From: Mariniflexile sp. TRM1-10
GTDB taxonomy: Bacteria; Bacteroidota; Bacteroidia; Flavobacteriales; Flavobacteriaceae
Length of the DNA: 64,000 bases
Assembly (NCBI RefSeq): GCF_003425985.1
Contig: NZ_CP022985.1
Coordinates: 347,501 to 411,500, forward strand
Direction of reading: 5' to 3'
The notes below the pieces were generated by a model. That model had not been told where the DNA came from. It saw nothing but the letters and a program-made list of their open reading frames with translations, and made no database searches. Shown here piece after piece: positions 6,376 through 15,121 of this stretch. The stretch's first letter is position 1, and every line of letters starts with the position of its first letter. The position numbers and the translations under genes were made by a program.

Positions 6376-8892
6376 TTAAAAATCTATTCTTAAAACAGCA
6401 TTAGGAGTCAAACCCAAAGAGCGTTGGTTGGTTTCATTAACCACTTCATTATTTATTTTATAAAATCGGTTAATCTGATTTTCCCTATCCAAAACATTCC
6501 AAAGCGAAACTCCAACATTTGCTTTGGTTTTGTTGGTTAGCTTAAAATTATAAAGGGCAGATATATCCAAGCGTACATAGTCTTCTAAATTTGAAATATT
6601 AACAGCTTCATAATTCACTTCGCCATTTACAATCTCGTTGCCTGCAATTGGCAACGTTGTCGGTTTTCCAGAATGCCAATTTAATCCAGCAGATAGTTTT
6701 AAATGTGTTAAACTATAAGTCATTCCTAAAGTAGCAGCATGTTTAATATGATAGTTACTTGGAAAATAATTGGGTTGTAAGTCTTTAAAGCGGTATTCGT
6801 TGTGCATATATGCGTAGCTTATCCAAGTACTAAACGTATTGATGTGTTTTCGAAATAACACATCTACCCCACTTATACGGTTAGTTCCGGTACTTTTAGA
6901 AAATTCAAATTGATTCTGAAACCCTTGGCTTTGTGCTGTAATGCCTTCAACATGCTTTACATATCCTTCTATATTAAACAACCACCCTCTATGACTGTAA
7001 TTTAAACCTAGTGATGCCTGTTTACTTGTAATTACAGGAATGTCTTTATTATTTGATAGCTGCCACCGACGCTTTTCAATTCCTAAAAAATCGTTTTGGA
7101 AGTTAATGACCTGTGATGTATTCTGATGCTTAAATTCGCCCAAAACCTCAACGGTGAAAAAGTCTAAAAAACGCTGACTAAAACTTAATCGTGGTTCCCA
7201 AATAGACTTACTGAATTTTTCAATAAAATTATATCTAACACCAAAATTTAAATTCGAATTTCTATTTGCAGACCTGTAACCCAATTGGGAAAAAACACCA
7301 TGTGTTCTAACGACTTCCGAAACCAAAAGCCTAAACAACGGGGTGTCTACATCATCTAAATTGGTGACTTCGGTTTCCACAAAATGGTAACCTCCCAATA
7401 TGTGCAAAGCCTCATTAAATCCATAATTGCTCTTTAACTTTAAACTGGTTTCAGACACGATGTTTTCTTGTAAAAAACGTTGGGAATCGAGTATATCAAC
7501 ATTGACAGCCTTAAGTTTATAATCGGTTTCATAAATTTCAAATGCCGTTTGCAGCTTGTCATTCCAAGTTCTGTTATAATGTACCGCGCCTGCAATGCTA
7601 TTTTGGGTTAAATTACTTTCCCTAGATTCTTCTTCGTCATTTACAAATGCATTTTCATTAAACTGAAGTTCGTTGTATACATTTATAAAATTAACCCGCA
7701 ATTCGTCCTTATCATTTATTTTATAGATCCATCGCAAGGACGTGTCGTAAAAATCAAATGTTTTATCTGTATTGGTAATGGTTGTAGTATTATTAGAAAC
7801 CTCCGTGTTTTGTGAAATTCTCTCAAAAAAGGCTGTGTAAGTGGGTGTTTCAATAAAATCACTAATCGATTTTCTTGCAGCCACTTGTATTGAAGATGTT
7901 TTATTAATTGGAACATCAACAAAAGCATTGGCATCTGTTAAATTAACACCTACAGTTGCGTTAAGTTTGTTGTTAACTGATTGATTGGTTTTCATTGAAA
8001 TAGTTCCGGAAACACCATCGGTATAACTCACATCGCTCCCATTCTTTCTTAATGAAACCTTTTGGGTAATTTGGGGATTATACATGGAAATCAAACCGAA
8101 AAAATGACCGGATTGATACATTTTTATATCATCCCAAAGAATCAGGTTTTGATCGTGTGTACCCCCTCTAATATTTATATTTGAAACAGTCTCGTTGATA
8201 CTTTGAATCCCTGGAAACGCCTGGACAGACTGCAAAACATCATTATCTATTAATCCTGGAAGGATATCAAAATCTGAAAAATTTATTTCATAAGAACCAT
8301 TGTTTATCTTATTTATACCACTTGCGATATAATTTGAAACAACAACTTCCGACAGTGACTGAAAATTAGGAAACAAAAAAACATCTGCACACCCTGATTT
8401 TGAAAATTGATTATAGGGTTTGACGATAGTTTGATACCCTATAAACCGAATGGTGACGGGCTGTGTTATGCTTTTAACTTTAATTTGAAAAAAACCATGT
8501 TCATCTGTTGTGGTAGAGTTCATTAAGGTTTGAACCGTTGCATATGCTAAGGGTTGTAAATTATCTTTATCTTTTACATAGCCACAAAGTATTTTATCTT
8601 CTTTAGGCTTTACAAGAACAATACCATCGCTCAACATAGAAAACAATAAACCCGTTTGGGTTTCTAGATAAGTTAAGACTTCCTTTAACGGTAAACTTGC
8701 ATCTGGAGAAATGAGGAAAATATTTTCAATAGTATCTTCGGCATAATTAAACTGAATATGGTACTGTGCTTCTAATACATTTATAACATGAACTAACGCT
8801 TCTTGCTTATTGGTATTTTGAGCATAACTACTAAAAAAAACAAAAAACAAAAAACAAAAAAAAATGGTTGTTTCTTTAATTCTCCTTTCCAT
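6376..8892 (-). CDS. TonB-dependent outer-membrane receptor with STN domain
   Basis: The 838-residue protein has a signal peptide (residues 1-24, ending SSYAQ), an STN-like signalling domain (about 30-97), a carboxypeptidase-regulatory-like domain (about 103-175), a TonB plug (about 205-300, with NINIRGGTHDQNLILWDD) and a beta-barrel ending in an aromatic C-terminus (AVLRIDF), as outer-membrane barrels do. With the FecR-like protein and ECF sigma factor just upstream it forms a trans-envelope signalling receptor. The ligand is unknown: there is no SusD partner, so glycan import is not indicated. The gene overlaps fecR by 17 nt and is the last gene of this minus-strand operon. Confidence 0.9.
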   Translation of the reverse strand: MERRIKETTIFFCFLFFVFFSSYAQNTNKQEALVHVINVLEAQYHIQFNYAEDTIENIFLISPDASLPLKEVLTYLETQTGLLFSMLSDGIVLVKPKEDKILCGYVKDKDNLQPLAYATVQTLMNSTTTDEHGFFQIKVKSITQPVTIRFIGYQTIVKPYNQFSKSGCADVFLFPNFQSLSEVVVSNYIASGINKINNGSYEINFSDFDILPGLIDNDVLQSVQAFPGIQSINETVSNINIRGGTHDQNLILWDDIKMYQSGHFFGLISMYNPQITQKVSLRKNGSDVSYTDGVSGTISMKTNQSVNNKLNATVGVNLTDANAFVDVPINKTSSIQVAARKSISDFIETPTYTAFFERISQNTEVSNNTTTITNTDKTFDFYDTSLRWIYKINDKDELRVNFINVYNELQFNENAFVNDEEESRESNLTQNSIAGAVHYNRTWNDKLQTAFEIYETDYKLKAVNVDILDSQRFLQENIVSETSLKLKSNYGFNEALHILGGYHFVETEVTNLDDVDTPLFRLLVSEVVRTHGVFSQLGYRSANRNSNLNFGVRYNFIEKFSKSIWEPRLSFSQRFLDFFTVEVLGEFKHQNTSQVINFQNDFLGIEKRRWQLSNNKDIPVITSKQASLGLNYSHRGWLFNIEGYVKHVEGITAQSQGFQNQFEFSKSTGTNRISGVDVLFRKHINTFSTWISYAYMHNEYRFKDLQPNYFPSNYHIKHAATLGMTYSLTHLKLSAGLNWHSGKPTTLPIAGNEIVNGEVNYEAVNISNLEDYVRLDISALYNFKLTNKTKANVGVSLWNVLDRENQINRFYKINNEVVNETNQRSLGLTPNAVLRIDF

Positions 8893-9787
8893 GAATTATT
8901 ACCAGGTTTGAAGAACTCAATTCATAGGTCATATTCATAGGCAGCGTTATGGCAATAAGAGCATTTTCGAGATTATTATGTACAAATTCCCCCGTAAACA
9001 ATCTGTTGGTATTTATATTTTTAAAAGTGACTTGTATGTTGTATTGTCTTTCTAATTCCGAAAGTACTTCTTTTATTGGAATCGCTTCAAATTCACTCCT
9101 GTTTTCTCTCCATTTTGGAGCAGATGCCACTATTTTACCTTGGGTAAATTTACCATTTAAAATTTGATATACGTCACCTGCCAATAATTTTCTGGTGATG
9201 GTATCTGAAGTTACTTTTACAATACCTTCAAAACATCTGACTTCAAAATAATTTTCACGTTGTTTTACATTAAACTGTGTACCCACAACCGTTACTATTC
9301 CACTTTCCGTTTGAACATCAAAGGTTTTTCCTTTAGCAACTCTAAAATAAGCTTCTCCATCGAGCTTTAAAAACCTGTTTTCATCCCAATTTTTGGTGTT
9401 AAATTCAATTGAAGATAGGGCGTTTAACTCTACTTTAGAATGATCTGGAAGCTCAATAGCAGATTTCTCGCCAGCTAAGGTTTCTACATAAGTGGATGTA
9501 TTTGAAAAAAAGGCAAAATAAATACTCAACCCAATAACAACAACACTCGCTATTTTTAGCAACGACCTAAATCCATTTAATTTTCTAACAGGTGTTTTTG
9601 ATGATTTATACCGCGTCTTAAAGGTATTAAAATCATCCGATTTAGAGACATGTGATGCTTTAAAATGTTGTGCATTTTCAATAATATATTCGCTTAACTT
9701 AGCATCATCCAACTTACTAAACATTTCTTTTTCAGCATCATTAAGGGCTTCTTTTAACCATTTTTCCATTAAACTATCTTTGTCCAT
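8876..9787 (-). CDS. FecR-family anti-sigma / signal transducer
   Basis: The 303-residue product has a cytoplasmic N-terminal region (about 1-80), one membrane helix (about 84-104, IASVVVIGLSIYFAFF), a FecR domain (about 110-205, with VETLAGEKSAIELPD and GEAYFRVAKGKTFDVQTESG) and a C-terminal DUF4974-type domain (about 230-300). FecR proteins bind the receptor's STN domain in the periplasm and control the cognate sigma factor across the inner membrane. It lies 47 nt downstream of the sigma gene and overlaps the receptor gene, a standard Bacteroidetes arrangement. Confidence 0.92.
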   Translation of the reverse strand: MDKDSLMEKWLKEALNDAEKEMFSKLDDAKLSEYIIENAQHFKASHVSKSDDFNTFKTRYKSSKTPVRKLNGFRSLLKIASVVVIGLSIYFAFFSNTSTYVETLAGEKSAIELPDHSKVELNALSSIEFNTKNWDENRFLKLDGEAYFRVAKGKTFDVQTESGIVTVVGTQFNVKQRENYFEVRCFEGIVKVTSDTITRKLLAGDVYQILNGKFTQGKIVASAPKWRENRSEFEAIPIKEVLSELERQYNIQVTFKNINTNRLFTGEFVHNNLENALIAITLPMNMTYELSSSNLVIIHGKEN

Positions 9788-9834
9788 CTATCCTTGACTT
9801 TAATATATAACAACTTCAAACTAAATTCTCCTGA

Positions 9835-10359
9835 TTATTTTATTTTAAATCCTTCCAACTCTTTCTTCAACGTATTGAAGGCACTATAAATCCTATACTC
9901 TACTACTTTCTGGGTAACTCCTAAAAGTTCGGCAATTTCGCTATGTTTTTTCCCTTCCACTTTATTCAATAGAAAAGCAACACGTTGTTCTTCATTTAAA
10001 TTTTCTAATACTTTTTGATAGCGTTGTAAAAATTGCTCTTTTTCTAAAATAAATTCCGGCGATTCGTTAGTGTAATCTTTTGGCTTTTCTTGATGGTATT
10101 TCAATACTACTTTTTGATGCTTTATCTCATTTAACATCAAATTGTTTGCAACGGTAAACAAAAAAGATTTGGCTTTACTTAAAGTGACATTTTTGCAATT
10201 ATCCCATAACTTAACAAAAGCATCTTGTGCTACATCATTAGGGTTTATTTGTGACCCATATTTATAATATAAAAAATTGAGTAAGTCTTGTGAATATTTG
10301 TTGTAAACACGCTCAAAAATTTTGTCTTCACAAATATGGTCGTTAAGTTCTTTTGGCAA
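9835..10359 (-). CDS. ECF RNA polymerase sigma factor (FecI-like)
   Basis: The 174-residue product shows sigma-70 region 2 (about residues 20-85; DLLNFLYYKYGSQINPNDVA then DAFVKLWDNC) and region 4 (about 120-170; VAFLLNKVEGKKHSEIAELL then GVTQKVVEYRIYSAFNTLKK). It would direct RNA polymerase to the receptor operon and possibly to the divergent lipoprotein gene at 10470. The 110-nt shared intergenic region carries GC-rich patches (TTTCGGGAG, AAGCCCCCGT) unlike its AT-rich surroundings, which could be sigma or regulator contacts. Confidence 0.92.
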   Translation of the reverse strand: MPKELNDHICEDKIFERVYNKYSQDLLNFLYYKYGSQINPNDVAQDAFVKLWDNCKNVTLSKAKSFLFTVANNLMLNEIKHQKVVLKYHQEKPKDYTNESPEFILEKEQFLQRYQKVLENLNEEQRVAFLLNKVEGKKHSEIAELLGVTQKVVEYRIYSAFNTLKKELEGFKIK

Positions 10360-10469
10360 AGTATTTAATTTAGTGCTTAAAGTTATACAAAAAAATTATT
10401 AAAAGTTTCGGGAGTTTTACGTACCTAGTTGTTTAATTATTAAAAGCCCCCGTTAAATACGGTCAAATT

Positions 10470-11546
10470 ATGAAAACAATAGCTAAAAAAGTTATCTTTT
10501 ACATTTTTATAATAGTATTGACGCTAACAACTTCTTGCAGGTCCGAGGAAACGGAATTTATACAAGCACCAGAAGATGAAGTGTTGGTTGCCAATTCGCC
10601 TGTTGCCAGTTTAATGCAAAAAACGTCTACCAACGATGGTTCTAAAGATAACATTGTTTATAATGCCAATTGCTTTAATATAAAACTACCTATAACCGTA
10701 AATGCCAATGGAAATACCATAATTATTAATTCTGAAGAAGATTATAAAATTATTGAATATCTTTTTGATGAAGACGATGATGATATTGATACCATTTCCA
10801 TTTCTTTTCCAATCACCATAATTCTCAGTGATTTTACGAGTGTAACAATCAACAATTACACAGAACTATATAACTACTCCAGTACTTGTAATGGGGAAAA
10901 TGAAATTGATGACGATATAGAATGCTTAGATTTTAACTATCCCATTACGGCTTCCTTGTACAACTCAAACAACGAAATTATAGATAGTATTACCATAACT
11001 TCCGATGCCCAGCTATATGGGTTTATCAAAAATTTAAATAGCTCAGATTTTGTTGCCATTACATTCCCTATTAAGGTAACGCTTTATGATGGTACCGAAT
11101 TAACTATTAACAATCTAGTTGAATTAAAAAACCTTATAGAAACTTATGACAATAATTGTGATGAAGATGATGATTACGATTATAATGATGATGATTGTAA
11201 TGACTGCAACCAAGACCAATTACTGGATGTTTTAACCAATTGCTCAGGCTGGGAAGTTGATAAATTAAAACGTTACGGTAACGATTATGATAATTACTAT
11301 GATGGCTATACCTTCAACTTTTACCCTAATGGTACACTTTCAGTTTATTGGGACGGCATCACGGCATACGGCACTTGGGTGGCATCTGGGGAAGGTAACA
11401 ATATGGTAGTAACCGTAAATATTCCAGGACTGGATTATTGCAATAATGATTGGGTTTTACATGAAATATCTAAATATACCGAAACTAAGATTGATTTAAG
11501 AGTTGGAGATAATGACCGATTAAGATATACCAAAAGTTGTAATTAA
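10470..11546 (+). CDS. Asp-rich secreted lipoprotein, repeated domain
   Basis: The 358-residue product begins with a lipoprotein signal (LTTSC, Cys about residue 23). Two related repeats of roughly 90 residues follow: each pairs a FPIT/YPIT strand with an ITINNYTEL or LTINNLVEL helix and ends in a Cys plus an acidic run (DEDDDD; DEDDDYDYNDDDCND). The last 100 residues form a different domain, with GTLSVYWDGITAYGTW. The acidic clusters look suited to calcium or other cation binding at the cell surface (inference). It is divergent from the FecI-like sigma gene, which suggests it belongs to that regulon. No enzymatic motif is seen. Confidence 0.8.
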   Translation: MKTIAKKVIFYIFIIVLTLTTSCRSEETEFIQAPEDEVLVANSPVASLMQKTSTNDGSKDNIVYNANCFNIKLPITVNANGNTIIINSEEDYKIIEYLFDEDDDDIDTISISFPITIILSDFTSVTINNYTELYNYSSTCNGENEIDDDIECLDFNYPITASLYNSNNEIIDSITITSDAQLYGFIKNLNSSDFVAITFPIKVTLYDGTELTINNLVELKNLIETYDNNCDEDDDYDYNDDDCNDCNQDQLLDVLTNCSGWEVDKLKRYGNDYDNYYDGYTFNFYPNGTLSVYWDGITAYGTWVASGEGNNMVVTVNIPGLDYCNNDWVLHEISKYTETKIDLRVGDNDRLRYTKSCN

Positions 11547-11678
11547 AGCACTTAAAATAAACTAAAGAATGTTGAAATATTTAATGAAAAATAACAGCTA
11601 GTAGAAATACCTAATGAAAAAGAAAAATTTCATTTTCAAATGTCATTTTTTAAGTGTTAAAACATTTGATTACTAGCA

Positions 11679-11710
11679 AAACTGCTTCAGCTTAACCGCT
11701 GAAGCAGTTT
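11679..11710. terminator. Perfect 13-bp hairpin between lipoprotein and OB-fold genes
   Basis: AAACTGCTTCAGC (11679-11691) and GCTGAAGCAGTTT (11698-11710) are exact complements around a 6-nt loop. It is followed on the plus strand by an A-rich, not T-rich, tract and lies only 16 nt before the next ATG, so it may be a structured leader or a processing site as well as a terminator. The remaining 11547-11678 stretch shows no gene. Confidence 0.6.
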
Positions 11711-11726
11711 AAAAAAATAAAAAGTT

Positions 11727-12104
11727 ATGAAAAAATGGTCCATATTAATATTGCTATGTATTGTTGTTGTTATTATAGGTTACAGATACGTTTATCAAGA
11801 CCATCGGGATATAGCAACCGAAACATCTACATATAAACTTACAGCATCAGATATTTCGAATGAATTTGCAATTAACCCCATGTCATCAGAAAATAAATAT
11901 TTAAATAAAACTATTGAAGTTAGTGGCAGTATTTCAGATAAAAATCCACAAAGCATTACTATAGAGGACAAAGTGTTTTGTCAATTTTCAAGCGAAATCC
12001 AAACGTCTTTAAATACTGACCAAGTCAAAATTAAAGGTCGTTTTATTGGTTATGATGACTTGTTAGAACAAGTGAAACTAGACCAATGTATTATTATTGA
12101 TTAA
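11727..12104 (+). CDS. Membrane-anchored OB-fold (tRNA_anti-like) protein
   Basis: The 125-residue product has one N-terminal membrane helix (about residues 5-20) and a compact beta-barrel domain with YKLTASDISNEF, KYLNKTIEVSGSIS and VKIKGRFIGYDD. This matches the tRNA_anti-like OB-fold family seen in flavobacteria; despite the name these secreted versions are not known to bind tRNA. A single cysteine pair (C in KVFCQF and DQCIIID) may form a disulfide. It leads a six-gene plus-strand cluster with 15 nt to the next gene. Function unknown. Confidence 0.75.
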   Translation: MKKWSILILLCIVVVIIGYRYVYQDHRDIATETSTYKLTASDISNEFAINPMSSENKYLNKTIEVSGSISDKNPQSITIEDKVFCQFSSEIQTSLNTDQVKIKGRFIGYDDLLEQVKLDQCIIID

Positions 12105-12119
12105 CTTAAAACTGAAATT

Positions 12120-12716
12120 ATGAAAACAATATTACTATTTTACAGTTTAATATTCTTTGGAATGTTAAATATCAATTCTCAAACACAAACCTATCAAATT
12201 AATTGGACTTTTGGAGTTAATGGAGAAAGTGCCAGCAAAACCATTGAAGAAGGTGATACCATAGAATGGGTTTGGGGAGATTCTGGATTCCATACAGTTA
12301 CAAACAAAGCTGGAAGCACAGAATCTTTTGATAGTGGAAATAAAAATGGCTTAGGATATACATACAGTTACACTTTTACCTCTGTTGGCACAAACGATTA
12401 TCAATGTGATTTACACGCTATGTCTATGTTCGGAACTATTACCGTAGTAGCTGAAGGCACCTTGAGTTTAGATGACTTTTCAATTAACAATTTCTCTATA
12501 GCCCCAAACCCCAGTCGATCTTCAATAAAACTAAATTTTCCAAGTTCTGTGAAGGAAGCTTCTATGGAAATATATAATGTATTAGGTAAACAAATTTATA
12601 CCTCAAATAACATAAATGATTCTGAAATTGATGTTTCAAAATGGGATACTGGCATATATATTATAAAAGTATCCTCTCTAGGAAATGCCAAAACCAAAAG
12701 ATTTGTGAAAATTTAA
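12120..12716 (+). CDS. Cupredoxin (plastocyanin-like) protein with type IX sorting domain
   Basis: The 198-residue product has a signal peptide (to about residue 20), a plastocyanin-like domain (about 24-112) and a C-terminal Por/type-IX secretion sorting domain (about 128-198; SIAPNPSRSSIKL, VLGKQIYTS, WDTGIYIIKVS). Type I copper ligands are visible: His in SGFHTVTN and the C-x-x-H-x-x-M set in YQCDLHAMSMFG. It should be exported through the T9SS and carry one copper for electron transfer at the surface. Its neighbours (DUF5777 barrel, CxxCH lipoproteins) fit a redox function. Confidence 0.9.
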   Translation: MKTILLFYSLIFFGMLNINSQTQTYQINWTFGVNGESASKTIEEGDTIEWVWGDSGFHTVTNKAGSTESFDSGNKNGLGYTYSYTFTSVGTNDYQCDLHAMSMFGTITVVAEGTLSLDDFSINNFSIAPNPSRSSIKLNFPSSVKEASMEIYNVLGKQIYTSNNINDSEIDVSKWDTGIYIIKVSSLGNAKTKRFVKI

Positions 12717-12766
12717 TAAAACTGAGTCTAACATAAAGTAAGTACCATACTTAAAAAAACAACCAA

Positions 12767-13615
12767 ATGAAAAACATTTTAATTATCCTTTTTCTACTTC
12801 CGATATATACATTTTCACAAGACAATTTGTTAAACGAAATAGATACAGATTCTACTTGGGCAAACTATGCAGATGCCACTTTTAAAGGACTGAAAATCGT
12901 CAATTTTGAATCAACCAAATTAGTAGCAAAAAACCAATTTACATTTATTGTAGCACATAGATTTGGTAGCATTGAAAATGGATTTGACACTTTTTTTGGA
13001 TTGGATGATGCTGTAACACGACTCAACTTTATTTATGGCATATCCGATGGTTTCAATGTTGGGGTTTCTAGAAGTTCCTACCAAAAAATTTATGAGTTCT
13101 CAACAAAATACAGGATTCTAAGACAAATAGAAAATGGTTCACCCTTTACGGTTGTAGGATTTAATGAATTGCTTATAAACACGGCATTAAATAAGGATAA
13201 TTTACCATTACTGGAATTCAAACATCGCTTAACCTATGTAGCTCAATTATTGGTCTCAAGAAAAATAAATACCAATTTGTCATTGGAATTAGCACCCACA
13301 TTTTTTCATGAAAATTATGTTGCTATAGACGAGCAGGATAATTCTCAATATGCATTGGGTATTGGTGGGCGTTACAAATTAGGAAAACGATGGTCCATTA
13401 ATCTAGACTATGGCTGTCACTTAAACAGGGCTGACAATTCCCCTTATAAAAATCCATTATCTATTGGTTTTGACTTAGAAACCGGCGGACACGTATTCCA
13501 AATGCATTTTACCAATGCCCAAGGGATGAATACAAACACCTATTTAGGTCAAGCAACTGGAGACTGGGGTGATGGCGATATATTTTTCGGATTTAATTTA
13601 AGTAGAACATTTTAA
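12767..13615 (+). CDS. DUF5777-family beta-barrel protein
   Basis: The 282-residue product has a signal peptide (ends FSQ, residue 18) and alternating amphipathic strands to an aromatic C-terminus (FGFNLSRTF), consistent with a small outer-membrane barrel. Segments such as FTFIVAHRFGSIENGFDTFF and GGHVFQMHFTNAQGMN are typical of DUF5777. The family co-occurs with cytochrome and YceI genes in Bacteroidota; a transport or scaffold role for small molecules across the outer membrane is only inference. It lies 50 nt after the cupredoxin and 10 nt before the first cytochrome-like gene. Confidence 0.85.
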   Translation: MKNILIILFLLPIYTFSQDNLLNEIDTDSTWANYADATFKGLKIVNFESTKLVAKNQFTFIVAHRFGSIENGFDTFFGLDDAVTRLNFIYGISDGFNVGVSRSSYQKIYEFSTKYRILRQIENGSPFTVVGFNELLINTALNKDNLPLLEFKHRLTYVAQLLVSRKINTNLSLELAPTFFHENYVAIDEQDNSQYALGIGGRYKLGKRWSINLDYGCHLNRADNSPYKNPLSIGFDLETGGHVFQMHFTNAQGMNTNTYLGQATGDWGDGDIFFGFNLSRTF

Positions 13616-13625
13616 TACCCAAACC

Positions 13626-13991
13626 ATGAAAAAAAAATCATTAATACTTGCAGTGTTTACTGCCTTAATAATCTTTAATTGTGCAAATGATAGTGAGGAT
13701 GACTTGATTGATCCAAATTCGCTACCAGCAATTGTTAACTATGTCGACCATATAAAACCTATCATAGATAATAACTGCATAGGTTGTCATAGTAACCCTC
13801 CAGTAAATGGCGCACCAATTTCTTTAATCACTTATCAAGATGTTAAATCTGCTGTACAAAACAATCATTTAATAAGTAAAATTAATGGAAATGGTCCAGG
13901 AGAGCTAATGCCACTAGGTGGTCAAAAGTTACCTCAACTCACCATTGATCTCATTACAAAATGGGAAACAGATGGTCTTTTAGAAAATTAA
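13626..13991 (+). CDS. Lipoprotein with one CxxCH heme motif (copy 1)
   Basis: The 121-residue product has a lipoprotein signal (IIFNC, Cys about residue 19), then DHIKPIIDNNCIGCHSNPPV, a canonical c-type heme attachment motif, and a candidate distal ligand in GELMPLGGQKLP. The arrangement resembles a short monoheme cytochrome domain (planctomycete cytochrome C or cytochrome c-552 style) anchored in a membrane facing the periplasm or surface. It is one of two adjacent paralogues; gap to the second is 17 nt. Confidence 0.83.
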   Translation: MKKKSLILAVFTALIIFNCANDSEDDLIDPNSLPAIVNYVDHIKPIIDNNCIGCHSNPPVNGAPISLITYQDVKSAVQNNHLISKINGNGPGELMPLGGQKLPQLTIDLITKWETDGLLEN

Positions 13992-14008
13992 TTTTAAATA
14001 AGAATGCT

Positions 14009-14380
14009 ATGAATTTTAAATATATAATATCATTATTAGCAATCACCGTATTACTTTTTAATTGCTCCAGTGGCGATGATGACCCTTCAGATCCAGATCC
14101 AACACCAGACCCAAACCCAACTGCAGTTACCTATAATGGCCATATAAAGAGCATTATAACTAATAATTGTACGTCGTGTCATGGAAGTACACCTACAAAT
14201 GGAGCACCCATGTCTTTAACAACATATAGTCAAGTAAAAAGTGCCGTAGAAACTAGAGGATTAATTACAAGAATAAACAGCACATCAAACCCCATGCCTC
14301 CATCACCTAACAGTCCTTTATCAAACGCTGACAAAAATCTTATTCAACAATGGAAAGATGGTGGTTTTCTAGAAAACTAA
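14009..14380 (+). CDS. Lipoprotein with one CxxCH heme motif (copy 2)
   Basis: The start at 14009 is chosen because it opens directly into a lipoprotein signal (LLFNC, then an acidic SSGDDD spacer); an earlier in-frame ATG at 13961 lies inside the previous gene. The 123-residue product carries NNCTSCHGSTPTNGAPMSL, parallel to the first copy (IGCHSNPPVNGAPISL), and PMPP as possible distal ligand. It has a longer Pro/Asp linker (PDPTPDPNP) than copy 1. The two copies clearly arose by tandem duplication and likely serve as neighbouring electron carriers. Confidence 0.85.
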   Translation: MNFKYIISLLAITVLLFNCSSGDDDPSDPDPTPDPNPTAVTYNGHIKSIITNNCTSCHGSTPTNGAPMSLTTYSQVKSAVETRGLITRINSTSNPMPPSPNSPLSNADKNLIQQWKDGGFLEN

Positions 14381-14386
14381 ATTAAA

Positions 14387-14518
14387 AGAGGCCCTCTAAA
14401 AAGTCTCGTTTTATGTCATCCTATGAGTTTGTCGAAATATTTTAACTCACCAGTAATCCATTTCGGTTTCGACAAGCTCAACCTGACAAATTAAATTTAA
14501 AGACCTTTTAGACAGGCC
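14387..14518. mobile_element. MITE-like inverted-repeat element containing the TTCGACAAGCTCA palindrome
   Basis: Outer arms AGAGGCCCTCTAAAAAGTC (14387-14405) and GACCTTTTAGACAGGCC (14502-14518) are imperfect inverted complements. Inside them a second pair of arms (14414-14438 and 14467-14488) belongs to the TTTGTCGAAA / TTTCGACAAGCTCA family found elsewhere in the window. The whole roughly 130-bp unit could fold into one long hairpin. No target duplication is obvious by eye. It separates the cytochrome-like genes from the YceI gene. Confidence 0.55.
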
Positions 14519-14543
14519 GTTATAATCATCAAAATAAAAGAAA

Positions 14544-15089
14544 ATGAAAAAATTAGTATATATTATTGTGTTAATAAGCATGAATGCATTTTCCCAGACT
14601 AAATTCATAACTAAATCGGGGATTGTCAATTTTGAAGCTTCGGTACCTTCTTTTGAAGAAGTAGCTGCTAAAAACAATTCTGCAACTGCTATTTTAAATA
14701 CTGAAAATGGTGAATTTGCAGCATTGGTCTTAGTTAAAGGATTCCGCTTTAAAAATGCCCTGATGGAAGAGCATTTCAACGAAAACTATGCTGAATCTGA
14801 CAAATATCCAAAGGCTACCTTTAAAGGAAAAATAGATGGTTTTTTAATAAATAAACTTTCCGATAAACCAAGTGTATTTTATCTTAATGGGGCTCTTACT
14901 TTCCACGGAAAAACCAAAACTCTTGAAAAAGTAGCTGTAAGCATCTCCAAAAAAGAAGGACAAATAAACATTACTGGTCATTTTACAGAAAAGGCTTCTA
15001 GCTTTGATATTAAAATTCCAAAAATAGTAAGTTCCAAAATTGCCAATGATATTGAAGTAACATTTGAGTTTCTTCTCAAATCAAAATAG
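14544..15089 (+). CDS. YceI-family periplasmic lipid-binding protein
   Basis: The 181-residue product has a signal peptide (ends AFSQ) and a YceI lipocalin-like barrel: ITKSGIVNFEASVPSFEEV, SDKYPKATFKGKIDG, LNGALTFHGKTKTLEKVAV and ITGHFTEKASSFDIKIPK. The DSDKYP/TFHG signatures are those of YceI. YceI proteins bind isoprenoid-type molecules in the periplasm and are often found near cytochromes. It closes the redox-like cluster, separated from it by the inverted-repeat element. Confidence 0.9.
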   Translation: MKKLVYIIVLISMNAFSQTKFITKSGIVNFEASVPSFEEVAAKNNSATAILNTENGEFAALVLVKGFRFKNALMEEHFNENYAESDKYPKATFKGKIDGFLINKLSDKPSVFYLNGALTFHGKTKTLEKVAVSISKKEGQINITGHFTEKASSFDIKIPKIVSSKIANDIEVTFEFLLKSK

Positions 15090-15121
15090 TATGCTTAAAT
15101 CGTTTGTCTAAATTGAATTGA

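Noticed and set aside
13961..14008. Extended N-terminus of the second heme lipoprotein (start at 13961)
   Set aside because: It overlaps the preceding gene by 31 nt and would place a charged segment before the lipoprotein signal; start 14009 is cleaner.
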